This document shows, in pieces, positions 52,811-61,284 of a stretch of 64,000 nucleotides of DNA (the stretch's first letter is position 1; every line of letters begins with the position of its first letter). Source of the DNA: VRUE01 sp963702705 (GTDB lineage: Bacteria; Actinomycetota; Thermoleophilia; Solirubrobacterales; 70-9). The position numbers and the translations under genes are program-made. The notes under the pieces were generated by a model. That model had not been told where the DNA came from and did no database searches. It was given only the letters and a program-made list of their open reading frames with translations. The stretch is taken from positions 155,017-219,016 of the forward strand of contig CAVPDR010000001.1 of the NCBI GenBank assembly GCA_963702705.1, read 5' to 3'.

Positions 52811-53263
52811 TCAGCGTTCCTCGGTGACGATCGTCTTCACCGAGGCGATGGCGCCGTCGGCGAGCTCGATCTCGACCATGTGAGTGCCGATCTCGCGGAT
52901 CGGCTGCTCGAGCAGGACCTTGCGCCGGTCGATGCGCAGGTCGCGAGCGTCGCGGATCGCCTCGACGATCTCCTTGGCGCCGACCGAGCCGAACAGCTTG
53001 CCGTCCTCGCCCGCCCGCTGGTAGATCGTCAGCACGGTCTTGGAGAGCAGCGAGGCTGCCTGCTCTTCGCGCTCGGCGCGGGCTTTCTCGGCTTTCTCGG
53101 CGGCGGCGCGGCGCTGCTGCGCCGCCTCCAGCGCGCCCGGAGTGGCTTTGGCCGCCAGTTTGCGCGGGATCAAGAAGTTGCGCAGGTAGCCGGGCGAGAC
53201 GTCGACCGGGTCGCCGCGCTGGCCGAGCTCCTCGACGTCCTCGAGCAGGATCGCCTGCGCCAT
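52811..53263 (-). CDS. rplI: 50S ribosomal protein L9
   Basis: 150 residues. The N-terminal 23S rRNA-binding domain shows AILLEDVEELGQRGDPVDVS and GYLRNFLIPRKLAAKATPG; a charged connecting helix (Ala/Glu/Lys/Arg) and the C-terminal domain with GKLFGSVGAKEIVEAI follow. Its ATG overlaps the rpsR stop by one base. It closes the rpsF-ssb-rpsR-rplI operon. Confidence 0.96.
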   Translation of the reverse strand: MAQAILLEDVEELGQRGDPVDVSPGYLRNFLIPRKLAAKATPGALEAAQQRRAAAEKAEKARAEREEQAASLLSKTVLTIYQRAGEDGKLFGSVGAKEIVEAIRDARDLRIDRRKVLLEQPIREIGTHMVEIELADGAIASVKTIVTEER

Positions 53264-53526
53264 CAGCGCTCTCCGACGTAAGGCAGGAGGGCGATCTCCC
53301 TCGCTCGCTTCACCGCCACCGAGAGCTGGCGCTGGTGCTTGCGCGAGAGCCCCGTCACACGGCGCCCGCGGGTCTTCCCCTTGTCGGAGAGGAAACGGCG
53401 CAGCAGGTTGAGGTCCTTGTAGTCGACGGCCTCGGAGTTGATCCGCGTGTATTTACGCGGACGCGCGCGCTCGTCACGGCGACCGCGCCGGGGTGCTGCT
53501 GCCGTTGAGTCGTTGGTCCTGGCCAT
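53263..53526 (-). CDS. rpsR: 30S ribosomal protein S18
   Basis: 87 residues from ATG 53526. The core YTRINSEAVDYKDLNLLRRF and TRGRRVTGLSRKHQRQLSVA is the S18 signature. S18 binds S6 on the small subunit. An upstream ATG at 53550 would add eight residues but lies at the edge of a palindromic element. The gene overlaps rplI by one base. Confidence 0.96.
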   Translation of the reverse strand: MARTNDSTAAAPRRGRRDERARPRKYTRINSEAVDYKDLNLLRRFLSDKGKTRGRRVTGLSRKHQRQLSVAVKRAREIALLPYVGER

Positions 53527-53549
53527 ACGGGTTGGCAATCCTACAGACA

Positions 53550-53659
53550 TCGCCTGGGGGCGGCGGACACTGCGCGGTGCGGCGTCCTCAGTCGCTTACG
53601 TGCAGAGCACGCTGCGCTCCCCGCGTCCTTGCCCCGCTTGATCCGTCGCCCCCAGGCGA
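53550..53659. repeat. Large palindromic element, type III (copy 3)
   Basis: Arms TCGCCTGGGGGCG (53550-53562) and complement (53647-53659), extended inward with one mismatch, enclose a core that is the reverse complement of the other type III cores (GGCGTCCTCAGTCGC, GCAGAGCACG, CGCGTCCTTG). It sits inside the rpsF-ssb-rpsR-rplI operon, between the ssb stop and the rpsR start, so a large hairpin interrupts this ribosomal transcript. Confidence 0.85.
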
Positions 53660-53667
53660 GGCGACCG

Positions 53668-54132
53668 TTAAAAGGGAATGTCGTCGTCTCCGCCGCCAGC
53701 CGCCGCGCCGGCGAAATCGGAGGCGTCGGCGGGAACGTCGCTGCTGGGGCTGAAGCCGCCGCCCTGGCCACCCTCGCCACCGCCGCCCGAGCCATCGCGG
53801 GAGCCGAGGAACTGGACCGAGTTGGCAATGATCTCGACGCTCTGGCGTTTGACGCCGTCTTTCTCCCACTCGCGCCAGTCGAGGCGACCTTCGATCGCCA
53901 CCGGTCGACCCTTGGAGAGGTAGTTGGCGCAGTTCTCGCCCTGCGCGCCCCACACGGTCACGTCGAAGTAGTTGGGCTTGTCGATCCATTCGCCCGATTG
54001 GCCGTCCTTGCGGCGGCTGTTGACCGCGACGCGCAGCTTGCAGACCGAGGTCCCGCCCGGCGTGCTGCGCAGCTCCGGATCGCGAGTCAGGTTTCCGGTG
54101 ACGACCACCACGTTCACGTTTGACGCTGCCAC
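53668..54132 (-). CDS. ssb: Single-stranded DNA-binding protein
   Basis: 154 residues. The OB-fold is seen in VNVVVVTGNLTRDPELRSTP, KLRVAVNSRRKDG and YFDVTVWGAQGENCANYLSK; the Gly/Ser/Asp-rich tail ends in the protein-interaction motif DDDIPF. I chose GTG 54132 because GAGGAG lies ten bases upstream; TTG 54141 overlaps that site. It lies in the rpsF-ssb-rpsR-rplI operon. Confidence 0.95.
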   Translation of the reverse strand: MAASNVNVVVVTGNLTRDPELRSTPGGTSVCKLRVAVNSRRKDGQSGEWIDKPNYFDVTVWGAQGENCANYLSKGRPVAIEGRLDWREWEKDGVKRQSVEIIANSVQFLGSRDGSGGGGEGGQGGGFSPSSDVPADASDFAGAAAGGGDDDIPF

Positions 54133-54256
54133 AGCTCTCAACTCCTCTGAATCGTTGTCTGGATTCCAGTCTAAGAGCGCCGGCGGCGCGACTCTCCCCC
54201 CTGGGGCCGCAATCTGCGCACAAATACGCGGCCGATCGGCCTGGAACGCGACCGAT

Positions 54257-54273
54257 GGACCCGTTTCGGGTCC
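54257..54273 (-). promoter_or_regulatory. Hairpin between rpsF and ssb
   Basis: A perfect seven-base stem, GGACCCG/CGGGTCC, with a TTT loop (AAA on the transcribed strand) lies seven bases after the rpsF stop in the 147-base rpsF-ssb gap. No T-run follows, so it may be an mRNA-processing or stability element rather than a terminator. Confidence 0.35.
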
Positions 54274-54279
54274 GAGGGA

Positions 54280-54759
54280 CTACTCGGCGGGAGTCGGCTC
54301 GTCGACCGCCGCGGCCTCGACAGCCGGCTCGTCAACGGTCTCGGGAGTGGCGTCGTCCGCGTCGGCGGGAACCGTGGCCGGACGCGGGCTCGGGGCGCCG
54401 CGATCACGGTCGCGAGAAGCACCGTGCACGGGAGCCGCAACAGCGGGCGGCACCATCACCGGCGAGTCGACGTCGACTTTGAAGATGCGGAAGCGCAGCA
54501 CCCCGTCGGCGATGCGCAGGTTGTGGTTGAGCTCGTCGAGCAACTCGCTCGGCGCCTCGAAGCGAAACCAGCGGTAATCCGCCTCGTTGCGCTTGTCGAT
54601 CTCGTAGGCCATCTTGCGCAGGCCCCATTTGTTCTCGTGCTTCAGGGTGCCTTTGGCCTCGATCCGACTGCGGACGTCCTGCGCCAGCACGTCGCGACCG
54701 GCCTCATCGGGGCCGGGGTCCAGCATCAGGACAAGCTCGTATTCGCGTGGTGCTGCCAA
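54280..54759 (-). CDS. rpsF: 30S ribosomal protein S6
   Basis: 159 residues. The S6 fold is in REYELVLMLDPGPDEAGRDV, NKWGLRKMAYEIDKRNEADY and YRWFRFEAPSELLDELNHNL. The C-terminal 55 residues are an Ala/Pro/Asp/Glu-rich extension, longer than in E. coli. It heads the rpsF-ssb-rpsR-rplI operon. Its leader is almost fully occupied by a type IV palindrome ending 28 bases before the ATG. Confidence 0.95.
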   Translation of the reverse strand: MAAPREYELVLMLDPGPDEAGRDVLAQDVRSRIEAKGTLKHENKWGLRKMAYEIDKRNEADYRWFRFEAPSELLDELNHNLRIADGVLRFRIFKVDVDSPVMVPPAVAAPVHGASRDRDRGAPSPRPATVPADADDATPETVDEPAVEAAAVDEPTPAE

Positions 54760-54787
54760 AGCGGCGAGGGACTATAGCGACCAGGGG

Positions 54788-54899
54788 GCAAGCGCCGGGT
54801 ACCACTCCCCGCTCAACTTTTTCGGTGGTGCCGGAGGGGCAGGCAGAGATTGGATTGCCGAAAAAGTACAAGCCGCGGGGAGCGGCACCCGGCGCTTGC
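54788..54899. repeat. Large palindromic element, type IV (copy 2)
   Basis: Arms of 25 bases (54788-54812 and 54875-54899, two mismatches) enclose the type IV inner stem, CTCAACTTTTTCGG with CCGAAAAAGTACAAG, shared with 5375-5489. The outer arms differ completely from that copy. It occupies the rpsF leader and begins two bases from the end of the upstream proline-rich gene. Confidence 0.85.
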
Positions 54900-54901
54900 T
54901 C

Positions 54902-55351
54902 TCAATGGGGCGCGAACTCCGCCGATCCGTCGTCCACCGGTGCGGGTGCAGGTGACGCCGCCGAAGTCGGCGCCGGAGAAGCTTCCGGCGTGAATGGTGG
55001 CACCGGAGGGGGCGCGGTTGAGGCCGCTTTTTCTGGAGCTTCGGGAGGGGGTGGTGGTGCGGGCGGCGGGGTCGGAACAGGGCGTTTGGTCTTTTGCTTG
55101 GGCTGACGACGCGAGCGGTGAGCTCGCCTCCGCCGTGGATGGGTGTGCTCGGGATGTGGCCGGACTGCCGTTCGCTTGGGCGCGGCGATCTGGACCGACG
55201 CAGCTTCCACGCGAGGTAGCCCGACGTCAGCAGGCACAGGCGGCGGCGCGGGAGGCTTCAGCAAACCCGGTCCCACCCGCAACGCAAGAACCACCAAAGC
55301 TCCCCCAAGGAGCAGCCGCCAAGCTAGGGACCAGCGAATTCGGAGACTCAT
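54902..55351 (-). CDS. Proline-rich single-pass membrane protein
   Basis: 149 residues. A basic N-terminus and one helix (AWRLLLGGALVVLALRVGPG) are followed by about 110 residues dominated by Pro, Ala, Arg and Glu (PKQKTKRPVPTPPPAPPPPP), similar in style to TonB or cell-wall-spanning linkers but with no recognisable domain. It lies between two palindromes, upstream of rpsF. It could be a cell-envelope spacer; the function is unknown. Confidence 0.55.
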   Translation of the reverse strand: MSLRIRWSLAWRLLLGGALVVLALRVGPGLLKPPAPPPVPADVGLPRVEAASVQIAAPKRTAVRPHPEHTHPRRRRAHRSRRQPKQKTKRPVPTPPPAPPPPPEAPEKAASTAPPPVPPFTPEASPAPTSAASPAPAPVDDGSAEFAPH

Positions 55352-55402
55352 ACCCTCACTTAAGGCCCCAGCCCGAACAGTTCTCCCCTATGCGCTTGGA
55401 AG

Positions 55403-55533
55403 AGGAGTCGGGGGTCGTCTTGACGGTCCCTCGCGAAGCGGCTCCGCAGAGGGGTTCTAAGCCCCGAAGGGGCACTTGGTTAGCACCGCCTGTTGGCGGT
55501 GCTTGGGGACCGTCAAGACGACCCCCGACTCCT
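55403..55533. repeat. Large palindromic element, type I (copy 3)
   Basis: Perfect 28-base arms (55403-55430 and 55506-55533, containing GTCGGGGGTCGTCTTGACGG) enclose a core with CTCGCGAAGCGGCTCCGCAG, GCCCC/GGGGC and AGCACCGCC/GGCGGTGCT hairpins as in 4515-4652. Arms differ from the other copies at many positions, with matching changes on both sides. Its last base is the first base of the otsA stop codon. Confidence 0.87.
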
Positions 55534-56999
55534 TATCGAACCGCCTCGCGAAGCTCGGCGATATCGGCCAGCTGGTCATCAACCCAGTCTCCGGGATTTC
55601 TTGAGAAGACCAGCTCCTTCAGCCGCTGCGCCCGCAGCCGCCGCTCCTCCGGGTCCATCGTCAGCGCCCGGTAGATCGCGTCGGCCTGCTCCTGGATGTC
55701 GAACGGGTTGACCGAGAGCGCGCAATCCGCCAGCTCCTCGTGCGAGCCGGTGTTCTCGGAGAGCATCAGCACGCCGTCGCGGGTGTTGACCGCCGGTGCC
55801 TCCTTGGCGACGAGGTTCATCCCGTCGAAGAGCGAGTTGACCATCAGCAGGTCGAAGTGCTTGTAGCGGGCGACGGCCTCGGGAAAGTTCTCGTAGACCT
55901 TGAGGTCGATCGGCATCCAGTCGGTGGTGCCGTGGCGGTGGTTGACGACCGCGACCAGCGCGTTGATCCGCTCCATGTACTCGGCGTACTCCTCCACGTC
56001 CTGGCGCGAGGGCTGCAGGTGGGCGATGAAGGTGACCTGTTCGCGGAACTCGGGGTGCTGGGTGAGGAAGACGTCGAAGGCGGTGAAGCCGCGCAACACG
56101 TTCTTGGAGAGGTCGGCGCGGTCGACGCGGATGATCAGGTGCTTGCGCCGTCGCTCCAGCACCTCACGCTCGGCCGCCGCCACCTCGACCGACTCGGCCG
56201 CCCGGCGCAGCCGTTCGGCGTCGATCGAGAGCGGGTAGGCACGGGTCAGGGTCTCGCCGCCGGCATGGCGGACGAGGCCGAGTTCGTAATCGACGTCGGC
56301 CTCGAGCAGTTCGTCGCAGCAGCGCAGGAAGTTGATGCAGTAGTGGCCGGTGTGGAAGCCGATGATGTCGTTGGCGAGCATGCCGCGAAAGAGCGCCTCG
56401 CGGATGCGTCCCGGCAGGATGCGCCAGCTGTCGGGCTGGGACCAGGGGATGTGGACGAAGTGGTGGAGGAAGGCGTCGGGCCGCTCGGCGCGGATCATTC
56501 CCGGCGCGGTGTAGAGGTGGTAGTCGTGCAACATCACCAGCGGTCGCTCGCGGCCCTCGATCTGCCCCAGCACGGCCGTGGCGATGTCGCGGTTGACCGC
56601 CTGATAGCCGAAGTCCCAGGCGTCGAGCTCCTCCTGGCGGATGTCCGGTGCGTTGGAGAGGTCCCAGAGGTAGTGCTGGATGAACCAGAGGATCGGGTTG
56701 GCGATCACGTTGTAGAAGCGGTCGTAGGCCTCGGCGTCGCTGCCGACCAGCAGCACGCGGTAGTCGATCCCATCGATCGAGAGCTCCGCCGGGCCGCCGC
56801 TCTCCTCGGAGACGACGACGTCCTCGTCGGTCATCGCCGAGGCGATCCAGAGCGCGTCGCGGTGGGAGACCAGGCCCGAGAGCGCGGTGACGAGGCCGCC
56901 GCCGCCGCGGCTCACCGTGCGCCCTCCCTGCTCGTCACGCTCGAACTGCGCCGGACCCCGGTTGGAGACGATGATCAGTGGGTCCGAGCTGTCCGCCAC
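55533..56999 (-). CDS. otsA: GT20 glycosyltransferase, probable trehalose-6-phosphate synthase
   Basis: 488 residues. The GT20 fold is seen in LIIVSNRGPAQFERDEQGGR, LWFIQHYLWDLSN, VMLHDYHLYTAPGMI, HIPWSQPDSWRILP and the sugar-nucleotide Arg/Lys in RVDRADLSKNVLRG, with FDGMNLVAKEAP and LSENTGSHEEL near the end. It would join UDP- or ADP-glucose to glucose-6-phosphate. Related GT20 enzymes make glucosylglycerol-phosphate, so the acceptor is not proven. No otsB phosphatase is adjacent. It follows the GT4 gene by 29 bases. Confidence 0.85.
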   Translation of the reverse strand: MADSSDPLIIVSNRGPAQFERDEQGGRTVSRGGGGLVTALSGLVSHRDALWIASAMTDEDVVVSEESGGPAELSIDGIDYRVLLVGSDAEAYDRFYNVIANPILWFIQHYLWDLSNAPDIRQEELDAWDFGYQAVNRDIATAVLGQIEGRERPLVMLHDYHLYTAPGMIRAERPDAFLHHFVHIPWSQPDSWRILPGRIREALFRGMLANDIIGFHTGHYCINFLRCCDELLEADVDYELGLVRHAGGETLTRAYPLSIDAERLRRAAESVEVAAAEREVLERRRKHLIIRVDRADLSKNVLRGFTAFDVFLTQHPEFREQVTFIAHLQPSRQDVEEYAEYMERINALVAVVNHRHGTTDWMPIDLKVYENFPEAVARYKHFDLLMVNSLFDGMNLVAKEAPAVNTRDGVLMLSENTGSHEELADCALSVNPFDIQEQADAIYRALTMDPEERRLRAQRLKELVFSRNPGDWVDDQLADIAELREAVR

Positions 57000-57028
57000 C
57001 CGCCCAGACTACCCCGGCGCCTGGGGTT

Positions 57029-58267
57029 CTATGTGTCCAGCTGGGCCAGCAGCTCGACCCAGTCGCGCAGCAGGCGGGGAGAGAGGAACTCCTTGCGAGC
57101 GTGTTCCTTGCCGGCTCGGCCGAGCCGCTTGCCGAGCTCGGGGTCGGCGAGGATCTCGAGGCAGCGCTGGGCGCATTGCTCGGAGGAGTCGACGAGGAAC
57201 CCGCTCTCGCCGTCGACGATCTGCAGCGGGATGCCGCCGACGTTTCCGCCGATCGTCGGCCGCCCCTTCCAGAGCGCCTCGGTCACGGTCAGGCCGAAGC
57301 CCTCGCGGATCGACTTCTGCAGGCAGACGTCGGACTGAGACTGGAAGGCGTTGACCTCGATCGCGCCGACGTTGTTGAGGTTGTTGAGGATCTTGATGTC
57401 GGGATCGGCTTCGGCGTACTCGAAGGTGTGCTGGAAGAACTCCCAGCCCTCCGGGTCGTCGGTCGCCATCGAGCCGACCAGGGCGAGCTGCGCCTCCGGC
57501 ACCTGCTTGGTCACCTCGCGGTAGGCGTCGATCACGCCCATCGGGTCCTTCCAGGGGTCGAAGCGGGAGACCTGGGTGATCAGCGGGCGGTCGACGTCGA
57601 TCCCGAACTGTTTGCAGACGAAGGCGGCGTCGTCCGGGGAGAAAGCCATGTTCTTCGGTGAGAGCGGATCGATCGCCGGCGGGATGATCCTCACCCCGTT
57701 GTGGCCGTTGATGCCCTTCGGCACATAGGCCGGCATGTGCCAGACGGTCGCGTCGTATTCCTCGATCATCGGCAGCAGGCGGGCGATTGGCGCTGGGTTG
57801 GGCTCGGAGAGGTCGATGTGGCAGCGCCAGATCCAGTTGCGCCCCTTCTCCTTGGCGCCGCGGCGCAGCCCGATCGGCTGCGGGTCGTGGACGATCACCG
57901 TGTCCCACTCGCCCTGTAGGCCCTCGGCGTTGATCGCGTTGATCTCGTCGAAGAGCGCCCATTCGTCGTCGCTCAGTGTCTCCTCGGCCCCTTGCAGTGA
58001 GTTATGGAGCAGCTTGGTCGCGTTGTAGAACTCCTCTTTGCCGAAGATCACGTGCCAGTGGGCGTCGATGCCGATGTCGCGCATCAGCGGCACGATCGTG
58101 TAGAGGATCTCCGAGACGCCGCCGCCGAAAGCGGTCGCGCTGACGTGGAGGACGCGGTGCCCCTTCATCGGCTCCGCCAGCTCGCGAATGCGTTCGACCG
58201 TCTCCTTGCCGGCGATGTGGGTGTAATCGGCGAGGGACTTCTGGCCTAGGGAGATTTCCTGAAGCAT
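57029..58267 (-). CDS. treT: GT4 glycosyltransferase, TreT-like trehalose synthase
   Basis: 412 residues. The pattern VLHVSATAFGGGVSEILYTI, WHVIFGKEEFYNATKLLHNS, VIVHDPQPIGL, WIWRCHIDLSEPN and SDVCLQKSIREGFGLTVTEA matches the TreT family, which transfers glucose from a nucleotide sugar to glucose to form trehalose in one step. It shares its strand with the GT20 gene downstream. Two trehalose-type enzymes in tandem point to compatible-solute or glycolipid synthesis. The donor nucleotide is not predicted. Confidence 0.82.
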   Translation of the reverse strand: MLQEISLGQKSLADYTHIAGKETVERIRELAEPMKGHRVLHVSATAFGGGVSEILYTIVPLMRDIGIDAHWHVIFGKEEFYNATKLLHNSLQGAEETLSDDEWALFDEINAINAEGLQGEWDTVIVHDPQPIGLRRGAKEKGRNWIWRCHIDLSEPNPAPIARLLPMIEEYDATVWHMPAYVPKGINGHNGVRIIPPAIDPLSPKNMAFSPDDAAFVCKQFGIDVDRPLITQVSRFDPWKDPMGVIDAYREVTKQVPEAQLALVGSMATDDPEGWEFFQHTFEYAEADPDIKILNNLNNVGAIEVNAFQSQSDVCLQKSIREGFGLTVTEALWKGRPTIGGNVGGIPLQIVDGESGFLVDSSEQCAQRCLEILADPELGKRLGRAGKEHARKEFLSPRLLRDWVELLAQLDT

Positions 58268-58303
58268 CCGGGAGTTCTACATCGCCCGGCGGTCACCCGT
58301 TCT

Positions 58304-59434
58304 TTAGCCGTGCGGACGCTTGCCCAGGGTGACCTGGATTTCCTCGTGCTTGCCGTCGCGGAGGATCTCCAACGTCACCTTGTCGCCCGGTTCGTGGAGC
58401 GAGATATAGCGGGCGAGGTCGTCGGGGTTGACCACGTCGTGACCATCGATCGAGAGGACGACGTCGCCGCCGGTTTCGTAGGTCGCGGCCTGGAAGTGCA
58501 GGGTGCCGTCGCCGCCGCGCAGGCCGGCCTTGTCGGCCGGGCTGCGCGGCACGACTTCGGCCAGCAGGCCGCCGAAGTCGGTGTCGAGGCCGAGCTTGCG
58601 GGCCAGCTGAGGGTAGAGCGACTGGGTGGTGACGCCGATGTACGCGTACTCGGCTTCGCCCTTCTGCTCGAGCTGGGCGACCGAGCGCCTGATCGCCGAG
58701 ATCGGCACCGCGAAGCCGACGCCGGAGTTGGAGCCCGAGTCGGTCTCGATCTGCTCGTTGATGCCGAGCACCCGCGCGCCGGCGTCGAGCAGCGGGCCGC
58801 CCGAGTTGCCGGGGTTGATCGAGGCGTCGGTCTGGATCGCCCCCTCGATCAGGAACTTGGTCAGCGATTCGACCGAGCGGTCGGTGGCCGAGACGACTCC
58901 GACCGAGAGCGACTGCTGCTCGCCGAAGGGACTGCCGATCGCCGCCACCGGCTGACCGACGACGAGGTCGTGGTCGTTGCCGAGCTGGAGCGGATGGAGG
59001 GCAAACCCGTCGGGCTTGACTTCGAGCAGGGCGACGTCGGCGAAAGGGTCGAAGCCGACGATCTTGGCCGGCAGCACGTTGCGGTCGGGGAACTCGACGA
59101 AGACTTCCTTGGCCGGTTTGCGGGCGCCGCTCGATTCATCGGTGACGACGTGAGCGTTGGTGACGATGCGGCCACTGGTGTCGAGGACGAAGCCGGAGCC
59201 CTCGGCGGCACCCCCGCCGCTGCCGAAGATCGATCGGATCGTGACCACCCCGGGCGATGCTTCGCGGTAGACCTTGGCCGCGTCGAAGCCGCGCTCGGCT
59301 GTCTCGACGACTACCCGTGGCGCCTTTTCGACCGTGGCTGAGCTGGGTTGCCGGGCGGAGTCGCTGCCGCCTGAGCCCCCGCAGCCTGCCAGGGCCAGCA
59401 CGACGGCCGCCGTGGCCCAGAGGCCGCGGCGCAT
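58304..59434 (-). CDS. HtrA/DegP-like serine protease (lipoprotein)
   Basis: 376 residues. A lipobox (VVLALAGCGGSGG) suggests membrane anchoring at Cys18. The trypsin-like triad is His95 (TNAHVV), Asp133 (FADVALLE) and Ser211 (NPGNSGGPLL). A PDZ domain follows (YIGVTTQSLYPQLARKLGLD to VVLSIDGHDVVNPDDLARYI). It degrades or refolds damaged extracytoplasmic proteins. Its ATG overlaps the histidine kinase stop, so kinase, regulator and protease form one envelope-stress unit. Confidence 0.93.
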   Translation of the reverse strand: MRRGLWATAAVVLALAGCGGSGGSDSARQPSSATVEKAPRVVVETAERGFDAAKVYREASPGVVTIRSIFGSGGGAAEGSGFVLDTSGRIVTNAHVVTDESSGARKPAKEVFVEFPDRNVLPAKIVGFDPFADVALLEVKPDGFALHPLQLGNDHDLVVGQPVAAIGSPFGEQQSLSVGVVSATDRSVESLTKFLIEGAIQTDASINPGNSGGPLLDAGARVLGINEQIETDSGSNSGVGFAVPISAIRRSVAQLEQKGEAEYAYIGVTTQSLYPQLARKLGLDTDFGGLLAEVVPRSPADKAGLRGGDGTLHFQAATYETGGDVVLSIDGHDVVNPDDLARYISLHEPGDKVTLEILRDGKHEEIQVTLGKRPHG

Positions 59435-60507
59435 CAGGCCGTCGCCTTGGGCGAAAGCCCCGCCGGCGACTTTGCCGCCTCGACCTGCCGCGCGCGCGGC
59501 AGGTCGAGGGTGAAGGCGGTGAAGCGCTTGCTCGAGGCGATCGCGACGCGACCCTGCATGCGCTGGGCGAGCTCGCGGGCGATCGCCAGGCCAAGGCCGG
59601 AGCCCCCCGCCGAATCGCCGGTGTAGAAGCGCTCGAAGATGCGGCTGTGGGCGCGCCTGGGGATGCCGGGGCCGTCATCGGAGACGGTCAGCTCGGCGCG
59701 GCGATTGACGGAGTAAGTGGTCACGGTCACCTTCGTGCCCTCGGGGGTGTGGGTGAGGGCGTTGTCGAGCAGGATACGGATGACCTGTCGCACCCGGTCG
59801 GCGTCGGCGCTGGCGATCACCGGCAGGTCCGGGGTGCGCAGCTCGAGGCGCGAGCTGTGCCGGTCGGCACGCGGGCCGAACTCGCGCGTCACTTCGCGGG
59901 CGAGCGAGCCGAGGTCGACGTTTCCGCTCTTCATCGCGACCGCGCCGGCATCGAGCTGGGAGAGGTCGAGCAGATCGGCGGTGAGCTTGGTCAGGCGGGT
60001 GATCTGCTCGCGCATGGTGTGGACGAACTCGGCTCGCTCCTCGGGGCTCGGGTCCTCTTCCTCGAGCAGCTCGACGAAGCCGCCGAGGCTGAAGATCGGC
60101 GTGCGCAGCTCGTGCGAGGCATTGGCGATGAACTGCTTGCGGGCGCTGTCGAGCTCGGCCAGGCGCCGCTGCATCTCGTTGAAGGTGCGGGCGAGCTGGC
60201 CGAACTGGCCGACCGAGGAGATCGGGATCGGGGTCTCGAAGTTGCCGTCGGCGACTTTGCGCGCGGCGTCTTGGAGGCGGCGGATGTTGCGGCTGGCGAC
60301 GTACGCGTAGTAGCTGCCTCCGCTGGCGGCAAGGATCACCGCCAGCGCGCCGCCGGCGAGGATCTCGGCCTTGATTTCGCCGGACCCGCTTGTACTGCCG
60401 CCGATCGCAACCGTGTAGCCGTAGATCATCAGCGTCGTCCCGGCCGCGATGGCCACCGAGATCACGATGATCCGGTTGCCCACGGTGGTCAGCCTGAACC
60501 GGCGCAT
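59434..60507 (-). CDS. Sensor histidine kinase
   Basis: 357 residues. Two membrane helices (about residues 13-35 and 50-70), a HAMP domain (SRNIRRLQDAARKVADGNFE), the phospho-acceptor His132 in ANASHELRTPIFSLG, and ATPase motifs DNALTHTPEG, VSDDGPGIP and GGSGLGLAIAREL. The extracytoplasmic loop is only about 15 residues, so it may sense the membrane itself. The gene starts just after the response regulator and overlaps the protease gene by one base. Confidence 0.93.
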   Translation of the reverse strand: MRRFRLTTVGNRIIVISVAIAAGTTLMIYGYTVAIGGSTSGSGEIKAEILAGGALAVILAASGGSYYAYVASRNIRRLQDAARKVADGNFETPIPISSVGQFGQLARTFNEMQRRLAELDSARKQFIANASHELRTPIFSLGGFVELLEEEDPSPEERAEFVHTMREQITRLTKLTADLLDLSQLDAGAVAMKSGNVDLGSLAREVTREFGPRADRHSSRLELRTPDLPVIASADADRVRQVIRILLDNALTHTPEGTKVTVTTYSVNRRAELTVSDDGPGIPRRAHSRIFERFYTGDSAGGSGLGLAIARELAQRMQGRVAIASSKRFTAFTLDLPRARQVEAAKSPAGLSPKATA

Positions 60508-60513
60508 CGGGTC

Positions 60514-61208
60514 CTACTCCCGGAAGCGGTAGCCGACGCCGCGCACGGTGAAGAGGAACTCGGGCTCCTTCGGGTCGGTCTCGAGCTTCTCGCGCAGGTG
60601 GCGGATGTGAACGTCGACCGTACGCGGATCGCGGTACTCGGAGTCCCCCAGACGTGCTCGAGCAGGGTCTCGCGGCTGAGCACGCGGCCGGGAGAGCGGG
60701 CTAGGGCACCGAGGATCTCGAACTCGACGTAGGTGACGCGGATCTCCTCGTCGTGCAGGGTGACCATGCGACGGCCGAAGTCGATCTTCAGCTCGCCGTG
60801 ATCGATCGCCTCCTCGTGAGTCGGCTCGCCGGCCATTCGTGAGCGACGCAGGGCCGCCTTGACCCGGCTGCGGAACTCGCGCATCGAGAAGGGCTTCGTT
60901 ATGTAGTCGTCGGCGCCGACCTCGAGGCCGGCGACCTTGTCGGTCTCGCTGCCTTTCGCGGTCAGCATGATGATCGGCACCTGGCTGCGCGAGCGCAGTT
61001 CGCGGCAGACTTCCACCCCGTCGAGCTTGGGCAGCATCAGGTCGAGGATGACCAAGTCGAAGCGCGCCTCATCGAAGCGCTGCAGCGCTTCGCGGCCGTC
61101 GAGGGCCGAAGTGACGTGATAGCCGTCCTTGCGCAGTGGGTAGCTGAGCAGCGTCTGGATCGACTGCTCGTCGTCGACGAGGAGGATGCGGGTCGATCCG
61201 TTCGGCAT
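60514..61208 (-). pseudogene. OmpR-type response regulator, frameshifted near the 3' end
   Basis: The receiver domain is intact: ILLVDDEQSIQTLLSYPLRK, phospho-acceptor Asp56 in LVILDLMLPKLDG, and the switch Lys in DYITKPFSMREF. The winged-helix output domain runs normally to LSRETLLEHVWG, then the frame breaks at a run of five C (60645-60649). One added base restores YRDPRTVDVHIRHLREKLE to GVGYRFRE and a stop at 60514 (231 residues). As it stands the reading frame ends at 60489 with unrelated residues and no recognition helix. Confidence 0.88.
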
Positions 61209-61284
61209 GAACGAAGGGTATCTCCGCCGTCGATGGACAGATGTGTGAGTACCAAGTACTAAGGTTCTAGGGTAAGAGGTCGAT

